This document shows positions 11,669 through 23,100 of a stretch of 64,000 nucleotides of DNA, in pieces. Positions within the stretch are counted from its first letter, which is position 1, and each line of letters starts with the position of its first letter. Source of the DNA: Magicicada septendecula (Eukaryota > Arthropoda > Insecta > Hemiptera > Cicadidae). A model generated the notes under the pieces. The model was not told where the DNA came from, did no database searches, and saw only the letters and a program-made list of their open reading frames with translations. The stretch covers positions 279,775,158-279,839,157 of the forward strand of contig CM068373.1 of NCBI GenBank assembly GCA_034769895.1, given 5' to 3'. Both the position numbers and the translations under genes were made by a program.

Positions 11669-13035
11669 CAGTGCCGGATTTAAGCATAGGCTACATAGGC
11701 TGCAGCCTAGGGGCCCACAGCACAAACAAAACTCCTGTTCAAGTGTTGACACTAAGCTTCTGGCAGTCAATGCAGCACTGACCTACTGCCTCACCTTAAA
11801 CAACAAAAAAGTATGTATCTTCACAGGCTGCACTACTATTACTACAGCAATACAAACCATCAGCATACTTCTTTAGAACAGTCTACATATTCCACATAAT
11901 CAAAAAACTGGAAATAAACAAAATTGAGTTAACTCTACAATGGATTCCCAGTCGCGTAAATATTACTGGTAACGAAAAAGCAGGTGAGATAGCTAAGGAT
12001 GCAACTATGCTATCCCCAACAGAGGAAAGTGTAACATCACTACTGGCTGTCACTTCGGATTTCAACAGAAGACTCACAGAGACATGGAAGTCTGCATTTT
12101 TGAATTCCACCAAAGGTTCAACATACAAACAGCACATCAGTACACAAGATATCTCCATGTATAGAAACATCCCTAGAAGTGTTCAAACTTTCGGCTCCAA
12201 AGGAAGACTTGGCCATATCGTAACCCAGTCATACTTGCATACTTGTAAAAATTCAACTTGACCCAAACTGCTACCTGTCTACTATGTCACCAGCATGAGG
12301 AGACCTTACAGCACATATTAGTGTATTGCCAGACATCTCAGGAGTGCCAAGACTGAAAACAATATGGACGCAATATTGAACGGCAACTCATATTGAACAG
12401 TGGCGGAGAACATCCACAGGCGACATCGTGTCATCGGAGAACAATCCGGAAACACGTAATAATAAGAAGAAGAAGACCACAAACAAAAAAGAAAAAAAAG
12501 AACAGTCAACTTGCACAAAAATTATTTGGTCGTGTTTCAGAGAACAACAGAAGTTATTAGAGGAAAAGGTGGTATTATGAGCCGTGTATAGGGTAGAGCG
12601 AGGCAAGAATGCCCACTTAAATTTTACATTCATCTAAGTCTGCACTCTTTGCACTGAGACGCATTATATTTTGACAGAAATATCACGAATCCCTTAAGTT
12701 TCATAATTTCAACTACTGTAAATAAATATAATTAGGGTCTTTTGAGTGTAATACAAAAACGAGTGCAATCTTGTATTTTTATTTTCATAGATTCCAAAAT
12801 GCCATTGTACATTGAGATACCTTGAAACCGTTAAATTGTTTAACATAGTATTGAAAATTAAAAAAAAAAGTATCACAATTTAATTTGTACATTTAACAAT
12901 AATTTTATTTGAAATTCTGGATGATATATTTTTCAAAATTTTCTGAAACCCGGAACCCCCGTTTAACCGGGGGGGGTATTCCATACCTCCCTGGTAGTTC
13001 AGCCTAGGGCCCCACTAACTCTAAATCTAGCCCTG
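11669..13035. mobile_element. hAT-like element carrying LINE RNase H sequence
   Basis: The left end CAGTGCCGGATTTAAG and the right end (minus strand) CAGGGCTAGATTTAGAG are imperfect inverted repeats. The flanks AAACTACT (11661-11668) and CAACTACT (13036-13043) match at 7 of 8 positions, as for a slightly mutated hAT duplication. Inside lies a LINE RNase H remnant but no transposase, so it is non-autonomous. The RNase H could be captured or a later insertion. Confidence 0.6.
11740..12400 (+). pseudogene. Jockey-type RNase H domain remnant
   Basis: Pieces in different frames: LLAVNAALTYCLTLNNKKVC, then LTLQWIPSRVNITGNEKAGE (the WIPSHxxIxGNExAD motif of RNase H), then GRLGHIVTQSYLH, typical of the region after RNase H in Jockey elements. 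Stops and frameshifts throughout. It lies wholly inside the hAT-like element. Confidence 0.65.
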
Positions 13036-13043
13036 CAACTACT

Positions 13044-13540
13044 GTAAACAAACATGCAACCGATACACTATTTCCTGTAAACGGAAGGCGGGCGGCTCGC
13101 TTTCTCTGAGGGAGGGGGGAAATAGGCTCTTGCGTATTTTTAACGACCATTTTTAATTAACTTCTGCCGTTGAGGAAAATATATAGGCACAAAACTAAAT
13201 GTTTGTGTGTGTAAGATTATAACGTTCTTAGGATGATCACAAGAATATCTAAGTGTTTTCAGTCCACACGGATGGATTCAGAATCGTCTGAAGAATGATC
13301 TGCTTCCAAGAAGAAGAAAACATCACACACTTGGAGCTCTTTCAAAAAACTTGACTATCAGCGTACCGATGACAAAGTTCATGACAAAGACGTTGGGCAC
13401 ATGAAGGAATCATGAAGAAATGGACGAAACTGACAGTCAATTAGAAAATCCTCTTTACACAAAAAAACTGAATTTTTAAAAATTGTCTACCGTCGTCATA
13501 TGGATAATAGACTCAGAAGTATTAGGTCGGACAATTACCA
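13044..13540. other. Unassigned AT-rich sequence
   Basis: Contains a short frame starting at about 13273 (MDSESSEE then a stop, later KKKKTSHTWSSFKKL) that could be a transposase start, but there is too little to assign. Confidence 0.25.
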
Positions 13541-13555
13541 GCGTTAGAATTTAAC

Positions 13556-13600
13556 GCACAACGTTTCGTCCAATTAACAATCTGTGGTCGTCTTCAGGTG
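13556..13600 (-). ncRNA. Hammerhead-like motif
   Basis: Minus strand: CTGAAGA (13597-13591), one extra base, an imperfect stem II, GAAA (13567-13564), then CGTT. CAC before the core pairs with GTG after it. TTTAA further out pairs with TTAAA across a small internal loop, the type I stem I layout. The extra base before stem II departs from canonical hammerheads, so activity is uncertain. Confidence 0.4.
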
Positions 13601-13657
13601 TAGTTAAACTAATAGCCTACAATTACGTAAGCTTGCACCGCTGGTGTCAACAGTATT

Positions 13658-13745
13658 GTAAATCCGGGCTGTTAGGCCGCGGTCGGTTGCTAACTAACGT
13701 CGCAATATGTCAGCAGCCAACCACGGCCTAACAGCCCGGATTTAC
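13658..13745. repeat. Inverted repeat, arms about 34 nt
   Basis: The left arm begins GTAAATCCGGGCTGTTAGGC and the right arm is its reverse complement with about 4 differences; the spacer is roughly 20 nt. A related block (CTAAACAGCCCGG) occurs near 46622, beside another hammerhead-like motif, so this is probably part of a dispersed repeat family. Confidence 0.7.
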
Positions 13746-13919
13746 AGCAATTTAATAATGTTCAACTATTACATTACATACAAACTTAAGCCTGCCCGAG
13801 ATTGGTTCACTAACAAGCGTGAACCGTTAAAAGAAATAATAAGTCACCACCATCTACAAAGTTAAACACACTTATAGGAAAACTATATAAAAAAGAACCA
13901 CTAGTTGTTAGTTGGACAG

Positions 13920-14515
13920 AACCGGAATGCACAACCACACTGACGCCAGATCACATAACAACGTCAGAGACAAGCAATACAAAACTAGGCACCCTGGGCC
14001 CGCCCATCACGAAATACATACTCATTTACTTTGTAGCCGACTCTGTAAAATACTTGGGCATCCACTTGGACGAAAAACTGACTTGGCGCAACCACATTTG
14101 GATGAAGAGAAAACAACTGGAAACCAAGTTTCGCAAGCATTATTGGCTCATGGGCAGAAAATCATTACTGTCAATGCGAAACAAGCTGTTGGTGTACAAC
14201 ACTGTCTTCAAGCCTGTGCGGACATACGGCTTACAGGTTTGGGGAACTGCATCTAAATTCAATATCGCTGTCATGGAAAGGTTTCAGACCAAGGTGTTGC
14301 ATGCCATAACCAACATACCATGGTTCATCAGCAACAAAGACATCTATAGAGACCTGGACCTGCCCTCAGTCAGTGAAACCATTACGATGTTTAGCGAAAG
14401 ATATGTGAAACAGCTTGAAGAGCACACGAATCCTTTAGCCATAAATCTACTAGACAACAGCCTACAGACAAAACGTTTAAAGTTAACGCTTCCACTGGAC
14501 TTACCTAGACTCTAA
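13920..14515 (+). pseudogene. Jockey-clade LINE reverse transcriptase C-terminal part
   Basis: The 153-residue frame 14054-14515 starts within YLGIHLDEKLTW and continues RTYGLQVWGTASK and SERYVKQLEEHTNPLA, the region following the reverse transcriptase core in Jockey elements. A shifted frame covers 13920-14055. The 3' region runs to about 14760 without further coding. The catalytic core is missing, so this is a 5'-truncated copy. Confidence 0.75.
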
Positions 14516-14519
14516 CACT

Positions 14520-15480
14520 ATAAATATATTATACATAATCTATTCCTTCTAAATACTCATACAGAGAACTAGTCAATGGACTCTTCATGCCATGTATTCT
14601 ATAAACATTTATGCTTATTGTTATTTATTAATATATTGCATAAATATACGTAAAAAAATTTCATTCTTAATCCAGATCGAAGATTAAGCTGTGGGCAGGC
14701 TCAGGGGGCTTGGTTTATTCCCACCTAACCCTTCTGACAAAGTTCACGTATCATCAAAAGTTATGTTTAAAGATCGACAGTAGACATATCCGACAATAGA
14801 GATCGGATAACAGCCTTCCTCCGAAAATGGAAATCTGTTGAGAATGTTTTTATCAAATGCGCCTGCTGAAAGGTCTGTTACAAAACTTAAAATCACGAAA
14901 AAAGTATATTGAGAAATGTTATGACTCCAGGGGTGGATTGGAAGCACGTGGTGCTCTATGCTGCCATCATCAGACTGGTGCTGAATGGTACTATACTATA
15001 CCCCCCCCCCGCCGATTCTAAATTCAACCTTTTAAACTATTATGTTTTAAACCTTTTAAACTTTTTACACTGATATAAATGGCATGCACAATTTCGAAGG
15101 TTAACCATTATTTTATTAAACTCTCAAATTACAACAAATTTTTAGCTGAATAGTGGTTACAATCAGCATAGTAGTACTTAAGCTTAGAAAATACTAATTG
15201 ATCCATTTCTTTCTTGATTTTGTCTTAACGAAGTCTTGTATAAGTTCTACTAAATCGAACGATTCAAGTATCTTTCTTTCAATATTACCTTGCTAGCGAA
15301 GTTCAATTGCGTAAATATTTCGCGTGCCAAAATACTGAACACATTTTTTTTATTTTTACTTACGAATAATTATCGATATTCTTTTTGCGCATGTTACATC
15401 AAGAATTAAATTTTTCAACAGAAAATCGGTTTAGATTTCAACCAGTTTTTATACGAGATTACTCGTAATTTAAAAATATA
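14520..15480. other. LINE 3' flank and unassigned AT-rich sequence
   Basis: The first 200 bp are probably the 3' UTR of the Jockey copy. A C-run lies at 15001-15010. No coding frame or paired terminal repeat was found. Confidence 0.35.
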
Positions 15481-15493
15481 ATCTTCTTATTCT

Positions 15494-15497
<4 letters not shown>

Positions 15498-15545
<48 letters not shown>

Positions 15546-15552
15546 TTGCTGC
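15498..15552. repeat. (CTG)n microsatellite, LINE tail
   Basis: CTG repeats with two interruptions, preceded by TTC units. They directly follow the 3' end of a minus-strand LINE fragment (15553-15720), the same arrangement as the TTC run at 9695. Confidence 0.8.
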
Positions 15553-15720
15553 ACCTCACGGAGTACGGGTGCCTGTTCCGTCTTCTCAGAGTATGTCTCT
15601 ATCTCACCCTCGGTCTTCCTACACCTCTCGTACCAAAGGGTCTATATCGAAACGCAATCTTAGGTAGTCGTCCATCCTCCATTCTGTCCAGATGCTATAT
15701 CCATTCCATGCAATCATGGC
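15553..15720 (-). pseudogene. LINE C-terminal fragment
   Basis: Minus strand encodes LDRMEDGRLPKIAFRYRPFG then GVGRPRVR, the conserved basic tail of many LINE polyproteins, followed by stops and the trinucleotide tail. Confidence 0.55.
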
Positions 15721-15949
15721 CGGATGAAATTTTCACGTTTTGCACAATACTTTACTTTATTCAGACGATCATTTAATAAATAAAATAAACAAAATATTGT
15801 TCTTAAACCGTATTTTTACTCACATATTTTTTTATTTTATACTGATTAAATAGATGCTGAAACTGTTTACTATTATTTTATTTCGCATTTCTTTTCACAA
15901 TAATCAAAAGTACAAATAAATTATAGAATACAAAATAATTTAATTAAAA

Positions 15950-16324
15950 TATTTCTTTCTGCTCTTCTTTTCTCCAAACTCTGCCATCAAATCATTCAAA
16001 TCCAATGTTTTTAATAATTCTGTTTCAATAGTTAATCTTGCTAAATTAGTTAAGCGGCTATCAAGCATTGTTGATCGGTACATGTTCTTTATTCTTTTAA
16101 GAGTAGAAAATTATCTCTCTCGCAGTTCGCTATAGGAATAGTGAGAAACAATCGATACGCTATATAAATATTTGGAAATACTGTACATGAATAATGACAG
16201 TGCTTGCTCGGAAAATTTTATTTATTCGTTCGAAAATGAATATTTGTAAATGGTCGGGCATGGGGCCCCCGACAAGCGGGGCCCGGGGCTTTAGCCCCCC
16301 TAGCTCCCCTTAATCCGGCACCGC
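15950..16324 (-). pseudogene. hAT transposase C-terminus and terminus
   Basis: Minus strand at about 16120-15955 encodes ERDNFLLLKRIKNMYRSTML then LTNLARLTIETELLKTL, the hAT dimerisation region. At 16324 the sequence inward reads CGGTGCCGGATTAAGGGG, close to the CAGTGCCGG ends of hAT elements. The left end was not found; a LINE fragment and its tail lie within. Confidence 0.6.
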
Positions 16325-16334
16325 CTGCAATATG

Positions 16335-16570
16335 TCTGGCTTTATCATTTATGGAGAATACCTGTAGCTCTTCTCTAATATCCTTATTGCGCCAACGATC
16401 CCGTCTCGTGCAACCCTTTGTTCTTCTCAGAAACTTCATTTTCGAAGTTTGAATCTGATTGTTAATTTTCTTTGTAGGAACCCATGTTTAACATCCATAT
16501 AGTAAAACAGGCGCTGCCGCTGTTTTATAAAATTTAAGCCTTGTCTCTTCCCTTGTCTTTTTCCTCAACG
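16335..16570 (-). pseudogene. LINE reverse transcriptase C-terminal fragment
   Basis: Minus strand reads KFYKTAAAPVLLYGC, then a stop, then MKFLRRTKGCTRRDRWRNKD, the post-core signature of a common insect LINE. Truncated on its left by the hAT-like terminus at 16324. Confidence 0.65.
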
Positions 16571-16902
16571 TTCTATAAAAATGTAATTAGGAGTGAAATT
16601 TCTTACAAATTATCGTTTTTCAACGCTTAAGCAGTCTAGGAATTAGAAAAGTAGGTTGTCTTGTATGAGCCGTTCGGCATACACGGTAAATTTTTGTGGC
16701 CAGCACTACCCCCAGCATCACTTTCTCCCTCGTACTCACAGGCTGAATCGACCTGTGAGCTTAATGATTCACTTACTACTGGTTAGATTTTGTTGTACTT
16801 GTTCATTCTGGTAAGTCAACCGTGAAATTATAAGAAAATTTGTTTTTCTTTTTTCCAGAAAATGGTCAGACAAAAATTCCTGACAAGCTGATACCGCCAA
16901 AA

Positions 16903-17122
16903 ATGAATCTGTACAAGAGAGGAATGATCTTCGTGACATTCCTCGGCTCGTGTTTGAGCATCGCGCTCCTTGCGGCGGCGATGGGTACCAAATACTGGGT
17001 GGTGTCGAAAGCGAAGCGAACCCCCAACCCCATGGAGTCGGACGGCATCGTGCACTTCGGCCTGTTCCAGGGAGAGAAGGAACTGAATGTCGCCTACGGA
17101 TGGAGGACGTACAGTTTTACAG
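16903..17122 (+). CDS. Clarin-like gene, coding exon 1
   Basis: It encodes the first membrane segment and the start of the extracellular loop (YWVVSKAKRTPNP, HFGLFQGEKELN). A TTTTTTCCAG acceptor ends at 16858, so transcription probably starts in an upstream non-coding exon. Donor chosen at G|GTAGCG (17123), because the stronger-looking GTAAGT at 17128 gives the wrong phase for exon 2. Confidence 0.7.
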
Positions 17123-20100
17123 GTAGCGTAAGTTAAAACTTTAAATTTTACCCAGAGATGCGCAAATTAGGCATCTCAATCCATTTGATATCATCATCAT
17201 CAGTAGCCCCACACAGGGGCGAACCTAGGATTACATTTCGGGTGGGGAGGGGGGTTCAACCACATATTTTCTTAGAGTTGTTTTTCTCATGTTATAATGA
17301 AAAGCGTACCAAACATTAAAATGAATACGTACCAAATAAATTAAAAACATACATCAGATAGGCTTCCAGTTTGTCTTGCAAGCCTAATAATACCTTTCTG
17401 TGGAATATAAATACTTTAAAGAGAACGTTAAAATTAAGAAAGTGAGGGTTACCAGCATGTATATAATTGCTGTGCATATAAGTGTATCCAACAGAGTTGT
17501 GGATATAAATTTTACAGCATGTAAAATAATGTTAAACAATTTTGTTAAAAAATATAATGATTGTCAGTTTTTTCCAATTAATTACATTTAAAAAACATGC
17601 AACCAGTTTAAATTTTTTGCTCCAACGTTTTCGGATTTCGGGGGGATATATCCCCCATATTACCCCCTAGGTTCGCCCCTGGCTCCACAGCCCAACGTGA
17701 GCCTCAGCTTCCCTCAGGATTTTCCTCCAGACTTCCCTATCCTTAGCCAGTGTCCACCAATTTTTCATTCCAAGTACTTTCACATCTTCTAGGATTCCAT
17801 CAATCCATCGTAGTGTAGGTCTTCCACGTCCTCTCTTTCCTTTTGGTGTGCACTTCATTATCCTCTTAATAATATCCTCCTCATTCAGTCTCTGTATATG
17901 TCCTGCCCATCTCAGCCTATAGCTATCCTAATTAATGTCGCAATATCAGGCGATCTATATAACTCATAGAGCTGTCTGTTGTACCTTATTCTCCACTCTC
18001 CACCTTCCCTAATGAGTCTACAAATTTCCTTAAGTATTTTCCTTTCATAAGATGCAAGTCGAAACAGGTCGCCCTGTGTCAGTACCGATGTTTCACTTAT
18101 GTACATCAGGACCGGTTTTACTAATGTTCTATATAGTCTAGCTTAGGTTTCTGAGTGTAGAAGTTGTGATTTAAAGAATTTCATCAGCCCATAGTAGCAT
18201 CTGTTAGCACCCTGAATTCTTTTACTTATCTCTTCATTTGTATTATTGTTTTCGTTTACCAGAGAGCCCAAATACGAAAAACTTAAGACCACGATCATTT
18301 CCCCAGCTCGAAATAAGGCTGCCGCTCCATTTTAACAACAATAGACCACGATCAGTTAGCCTGACAGTTTAAGTAGTAAATAAGATTTTCAAAACCATAA
18401 CAATTTTTGTGAATACTTGCAATAATACAAATTCATTGTGTCTGTTTCAGTTGTAGATATATTAAGGATGGACAGGGAGTTCATGGTGTACAGTTACTGG
18501 ATGACAACGGTCGTTAGTTTGGGAGTCGCGGTGCTGTTCTCTGCAGTGGCCGCGGTGTTTGCCGTCATCAACACAGCGACCACGCCTATAGGCACCATTA
18601 CCGGAGTGCCTGGACTTTACCTGTGGAACATTCTTACACGTAAGTGTTGCACATTAGGTCTTGATCTCTTACAGTAATGTTTTTTTTTTTTTTATTAGCG
18701 GGGGACCTACAGTCTATGCCGCATCCCGCATTTCGATCGCCATTTCTCCCTATCCTTCCAGTCATCATCTTCAATAGCTCGATCTCTCATGCTTTTCCTA
18801 ATTCCTGTTCTCCATTGTGTTGTCAGTCTTCCTTTTCTTCTCCTGTTTTATGGTGTGTAAGTCAGTGCTTTCTTTGGCCATCGCTTCTCCTCCATCCCCA
18901 TTACGTGACCATAACGTAACCCCCATCCCCATTACGTGACCAGCAACTGTCTAGTCTATTCTTTCTGCTGTTGTAAATACGCGCCCTGTTTTCCTTCTTA
19001 TATCTTCGTTTCTAACATGTTGCATTCTAGAAATATTACACGCTCTTCTTAAGAAGTCCATTTCCACAGTTTCTACATCATCTTTTTCTCTTTATCTGAA
19101 AGTTACCAACATTCGCAGCCATAAGTTAAAATGGGCTCCACAATAGTTGTATAGATTGTCAGTTTAGTTTTAAATTTCATTTTGTTCGACCAAAGTAACG
19201 AGTTTAGCAAACAAGCAGCCTTTTTTTCTTGTTGTATCCTATTTTTAATGTCATTTTTTGTTGTTCCGTCTTCTGAAATAATGCTTCCCAAATAGTTGAA
19301 TTCGCTACACTTTCCGATTCTATGGATTTACAGATCTGGGTCTTCTTCTTGCATATCTCCTATTTTCAGATATTCTGTTTTAGTAATGTTTATGTTTAGA
19401 CCCCATTTCTCGTACTGAGTCCTCTTTCAATTTTCTAAACATATAGTCTGTGTCGTCCTCGTCACACGCTATAATTACCTGATCGTCGGCAAATAGGAGA
19501 GTTGTTAAGCACTGCTCATCCATTTGAATTCCTAATATTGATGTTTTATTATTACAGGCATGGGCGTATCCAGCTCAAAACGGAAGGGGGGGCAGTTTTC
19601 GAAAATCAACCTCTTTGATGGCGGGGGGGAGGGTCCATAGTGCCATACTATATAATAAACAATACATAATAAACAATAACATAAGGAAGAATAACATTTA
19701 TTAAAAAAAAATTTTTAAACAATAGTTTTTAAGGATTAGTTACAAATTTTCTAACTACAACTCCTTGTTCCTTTTTTGCGAAAACTGGTTGACGATGAAT
19801 GCTTAGCATGGCTAAGCATTTAACTTAGTTTTACCAATACTTATTCTTAACCATGTTTTAATAAACAATAATAAAAGGAAGAACACCATTTATTAAAAGA
19901 AATTAATTCTTGAACAATAGCTTGCGAGGATTAGTTACAAATTTTCGAATTACTGCTTCCATTAATCGCTCCTTGTTTACTAAAACCCATTCACGGTGAA
20001 TGCTTAGCATGGCTAATCCATTTAATCTATTTTCACCAATAGTATTTCTTAGCCATGTTTTAATTCGGCGAAGAGAACTGAATGAACGCTCTATACTGCT

Positions 20101-23100
20101 TGTTGTGCAGGGCTGTGAGAGCAATATCAGTAGCGCCTTTCTAATGGCCGGGAAAAACAATTCGCTCTTTTTTAAAACTTCAGTGATGTCTGATGCTTCT
20201 TGTACCTCATTCCACATTTTAAACCACAATTCCCTTTCCCCGTTGATGCCTTCCAAATTGTAAAATGTTGCACAAGATGCAGTACTTTCTTTCCATTCCT
20301 CCAATGAAGCATCTCTCATGTTACTCGGATGGAAATGTGTCAATGAAAATGCAAGCGATTTGTCTGAAGAAAATCTAACTTCTAAAGATGATATGATGGA
20401 ATCCAAGTAAGGAATTATTAGAGACGTTCTCCAAAATTCGGATAGATTTTCAGCAAGAGGATTACTTCTATGCTTTTGTCGGCCAGAAACGCTAGTGGCG
20501 GTTATATCAATATTCAAATGCTTTGCAATGTCATATGCTTCTTTCAAAACGTCATCTGTGATGCTCTCTCCATCTTTCCGATGATCTCTTAGCATGTCGA
20601 GAATAGTTTGAATGTGCTGGTTGGCTTTGACTATGTCAAGTGTCTTCAATTGAAGTGTATTTGCTATGGGTTGCAGTATAGCGGAATACTTGCAATTAAT
20701 GCTACTGAGACAATAAATGAAGATCTGCACGCCGATGCATGCATTTGATATGCTTTATTTCTGGTTGCTACATTTCCCTCTTCAGCTAATATCTCTAATG
20801 CTTCAACAATATTGACGAAGTTATCCTTAAAACATGAATGCTCTTGTACTTTTCTGACCATCTAGTCTCACACAATTTAGAAATGTTGCAATAAGCTTGC
20901 GTCGTAAAACGGACTCGCGAAAAAATGTGATTATCTCCTTGATAGTTCCAACGCAGTTTCGAATTTCTAGGATAAGGTTTAAGTCGTTCATGACCAGGTT
21001 TAGCTTGTGCGAGGAGCAATGGAAGTATAAGGCTTTTTTGTACTTTTGCCTCAAGATTGCCTGCACACCCCCTTCTTTGCCAGACACGGTGGAACATCCG
21101 TCGAAATCTAATCCCACACACTTATCAGGTCTAGATTTAAGTTTGTAACTAAATCATCAATAGCTTTGGCAATACTTCTGGCATCAAGTCCTTCAATCTC
21201 TACAAAGCCTAAAAATTCCTCTTTGATTTCGTTGGCCTTTTCATCAAAGAAACGTAATCCAATAGACAGCTGTTCTTTTCCAGAAATATCTGCGGTTTCA
21301 TCAGCTAGAATGCTGTAAGCGCAAGCTTCTTTAACCCTTGTGATGATTTGTTCCCTGATTATAGCACCACAGAGATCAATTATTTCATTTTTAATGATAG
21401 GTGATCGGTATGACGCGTTTTTTGGTCCATGCCTTTATAAAAAATTTAGTAAGATTACCAAGAGGTATTAATAGGTTAACTAGGTGAAATATGGTACACA
21501 TAGTAACTGACCGAAAGCACGTTGGAGAATAATTTATACTAAGCTTCTTTTAACTATTGTATTTGCATAATACTGCAACGCTTCTTCGTCATTCGCATAT
21601 TAGGAATAATCATGAGTCAATATTTGACTCTGACTGTTCTATAGCTAGATACATCTCGTGTATAATAAAAAGCTGATAATTGTGGGTTTTGGAACGGAAT
21701 AATTGGTAGGGCTAAACGTGCACTTACGGATTTTATTCTAGCAATTATTTGAGAGCAAGGATAGGTTACACCGTTATAAGCCCCAAAACCTCCCCTGGTT
21801 AGGCTCATGAGTGAAACTGACTACAGGAAGTTGGTTATTTTATTAATTGAAAAATATAACTCATGCTTTTATGTACTCATAATGATAAATCATACATTAG
21901 CGAGAAATGGGACTTTCCAGGACATTTAGGAGTTTCCGAGACGGTTGTGGATTCTCTTTTACGTAAAACGTGACTATTCCGGAGCCATGCCCCGATTTGT
22001 CCACGACGAAATTCGGTTAAAAAACAAATTTTTCGCAAAACCACCGTTTAGGTTAGGTTAGGATAGTTTTAAAATGCACATACCAGTGAAAAAAAAAACT
22101 CGAAAAAGGGTGAAAAAGTACTTTGAGCGAAAATTATAGGGTTGAAAAATCAATGTCCAGGATAATACCGTTTCCGTTTTATACATTTAAATATATATGT
22201 AAATTGTAGTATTGGTTATTTTGCCCACATGCCCAATTTTTTTGCCTAAATAACACATACAAGTGTAGATAACCAAATAAAAGTCCTTACTTACCACAAA
22301 ATTTTCTAATATCCATTTATCTTTCAGTGTATGGCTTCTTCCTGTAGTAAAAATTGTGGTAATTGACTTCTTAATGTCGTAAAAATTGTTACTTGCGAAA
22401 GTAACTTCGCCGCACTCACTCTAACGATAAGTACTGTAAGTACTGTAAGAGTTGTGTTCTAATAAGAAAAAGAGGTTGTAGTTCTTATCACTTCTCACTT
22501 CTCGGAGATGGCGTCATGGCGTGTAACAGTAAGAGTTGCGAGTTACATAAGCTAATCTTATGAGAAATCGTAAGGTTATAGTTCTTATAACTTCTCATAG
22601 ATGACGCGAATGTCTATTTCGTAATTAGTTTCTTTCATTTTGAAATATCAACAACCAGTCTGTTAATAAATTATTTACAAATAGGTTTTTTAAATTTTTT
22701 TCCAGTTTGTTGGAAGGGGGGGCAGCTGCCCTCCCTTGCCCCCCCTGGATACGCCCATGATTACAGGGTAGGTGACAAGCTGCGCCCTTGTTTAAGCCCT
22801 TTTGTGGTAGGAAACAATTCTGACAGGACATTCTCCACTCTCACCAAACTCTTGGAGTCCTTATATAATATGTTCCAGACAGCGTGAACATAAATTTTAC
22901 TCAGGCCAAACTTTGTTAATGTTTCAAAAAGTCTTTTTAAGGGTACCGTGCCGTAAGCTTTCTCTAAATCGACTAATATGAGGTGCGTAGAAAGATTGCG
23001 AGACTTTCGTTTTTCTAGTATTTGTTGTAATACATATATGTTGTCAATACAGGATTGTCCTGCATGTAAGCCAGACTGATTTTCCATGTCTTCTATATTC

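Larger units (their letters stand above)
19559..22759 (-). mobile_element. hAT element inserted into a LINE
   Basis: Ends CATGGGCGTATCCAG inverted at both sides and a perfect 8-bp duplication ATTACAGG (19551-19558 and 22760-22767). The 3.2 kb contain a transposase remnant (19903-21430, minus). Removing it rejoins the reverse transcriptase of the host LINE, so the LINE is older. Confidence 0.9.

Noticed and set aside
14934..14954. CAGGGGTGGATTGGAAG as partner of the hAT-like end at 16324
   Set aside because: Flanking 8-mers do not match and the end similarity is weak.
17128..17133. GTAAGT as exon 1 donor
   Set aside because: Its phase does not match the next exon; the donor at 17123 restores the frame.
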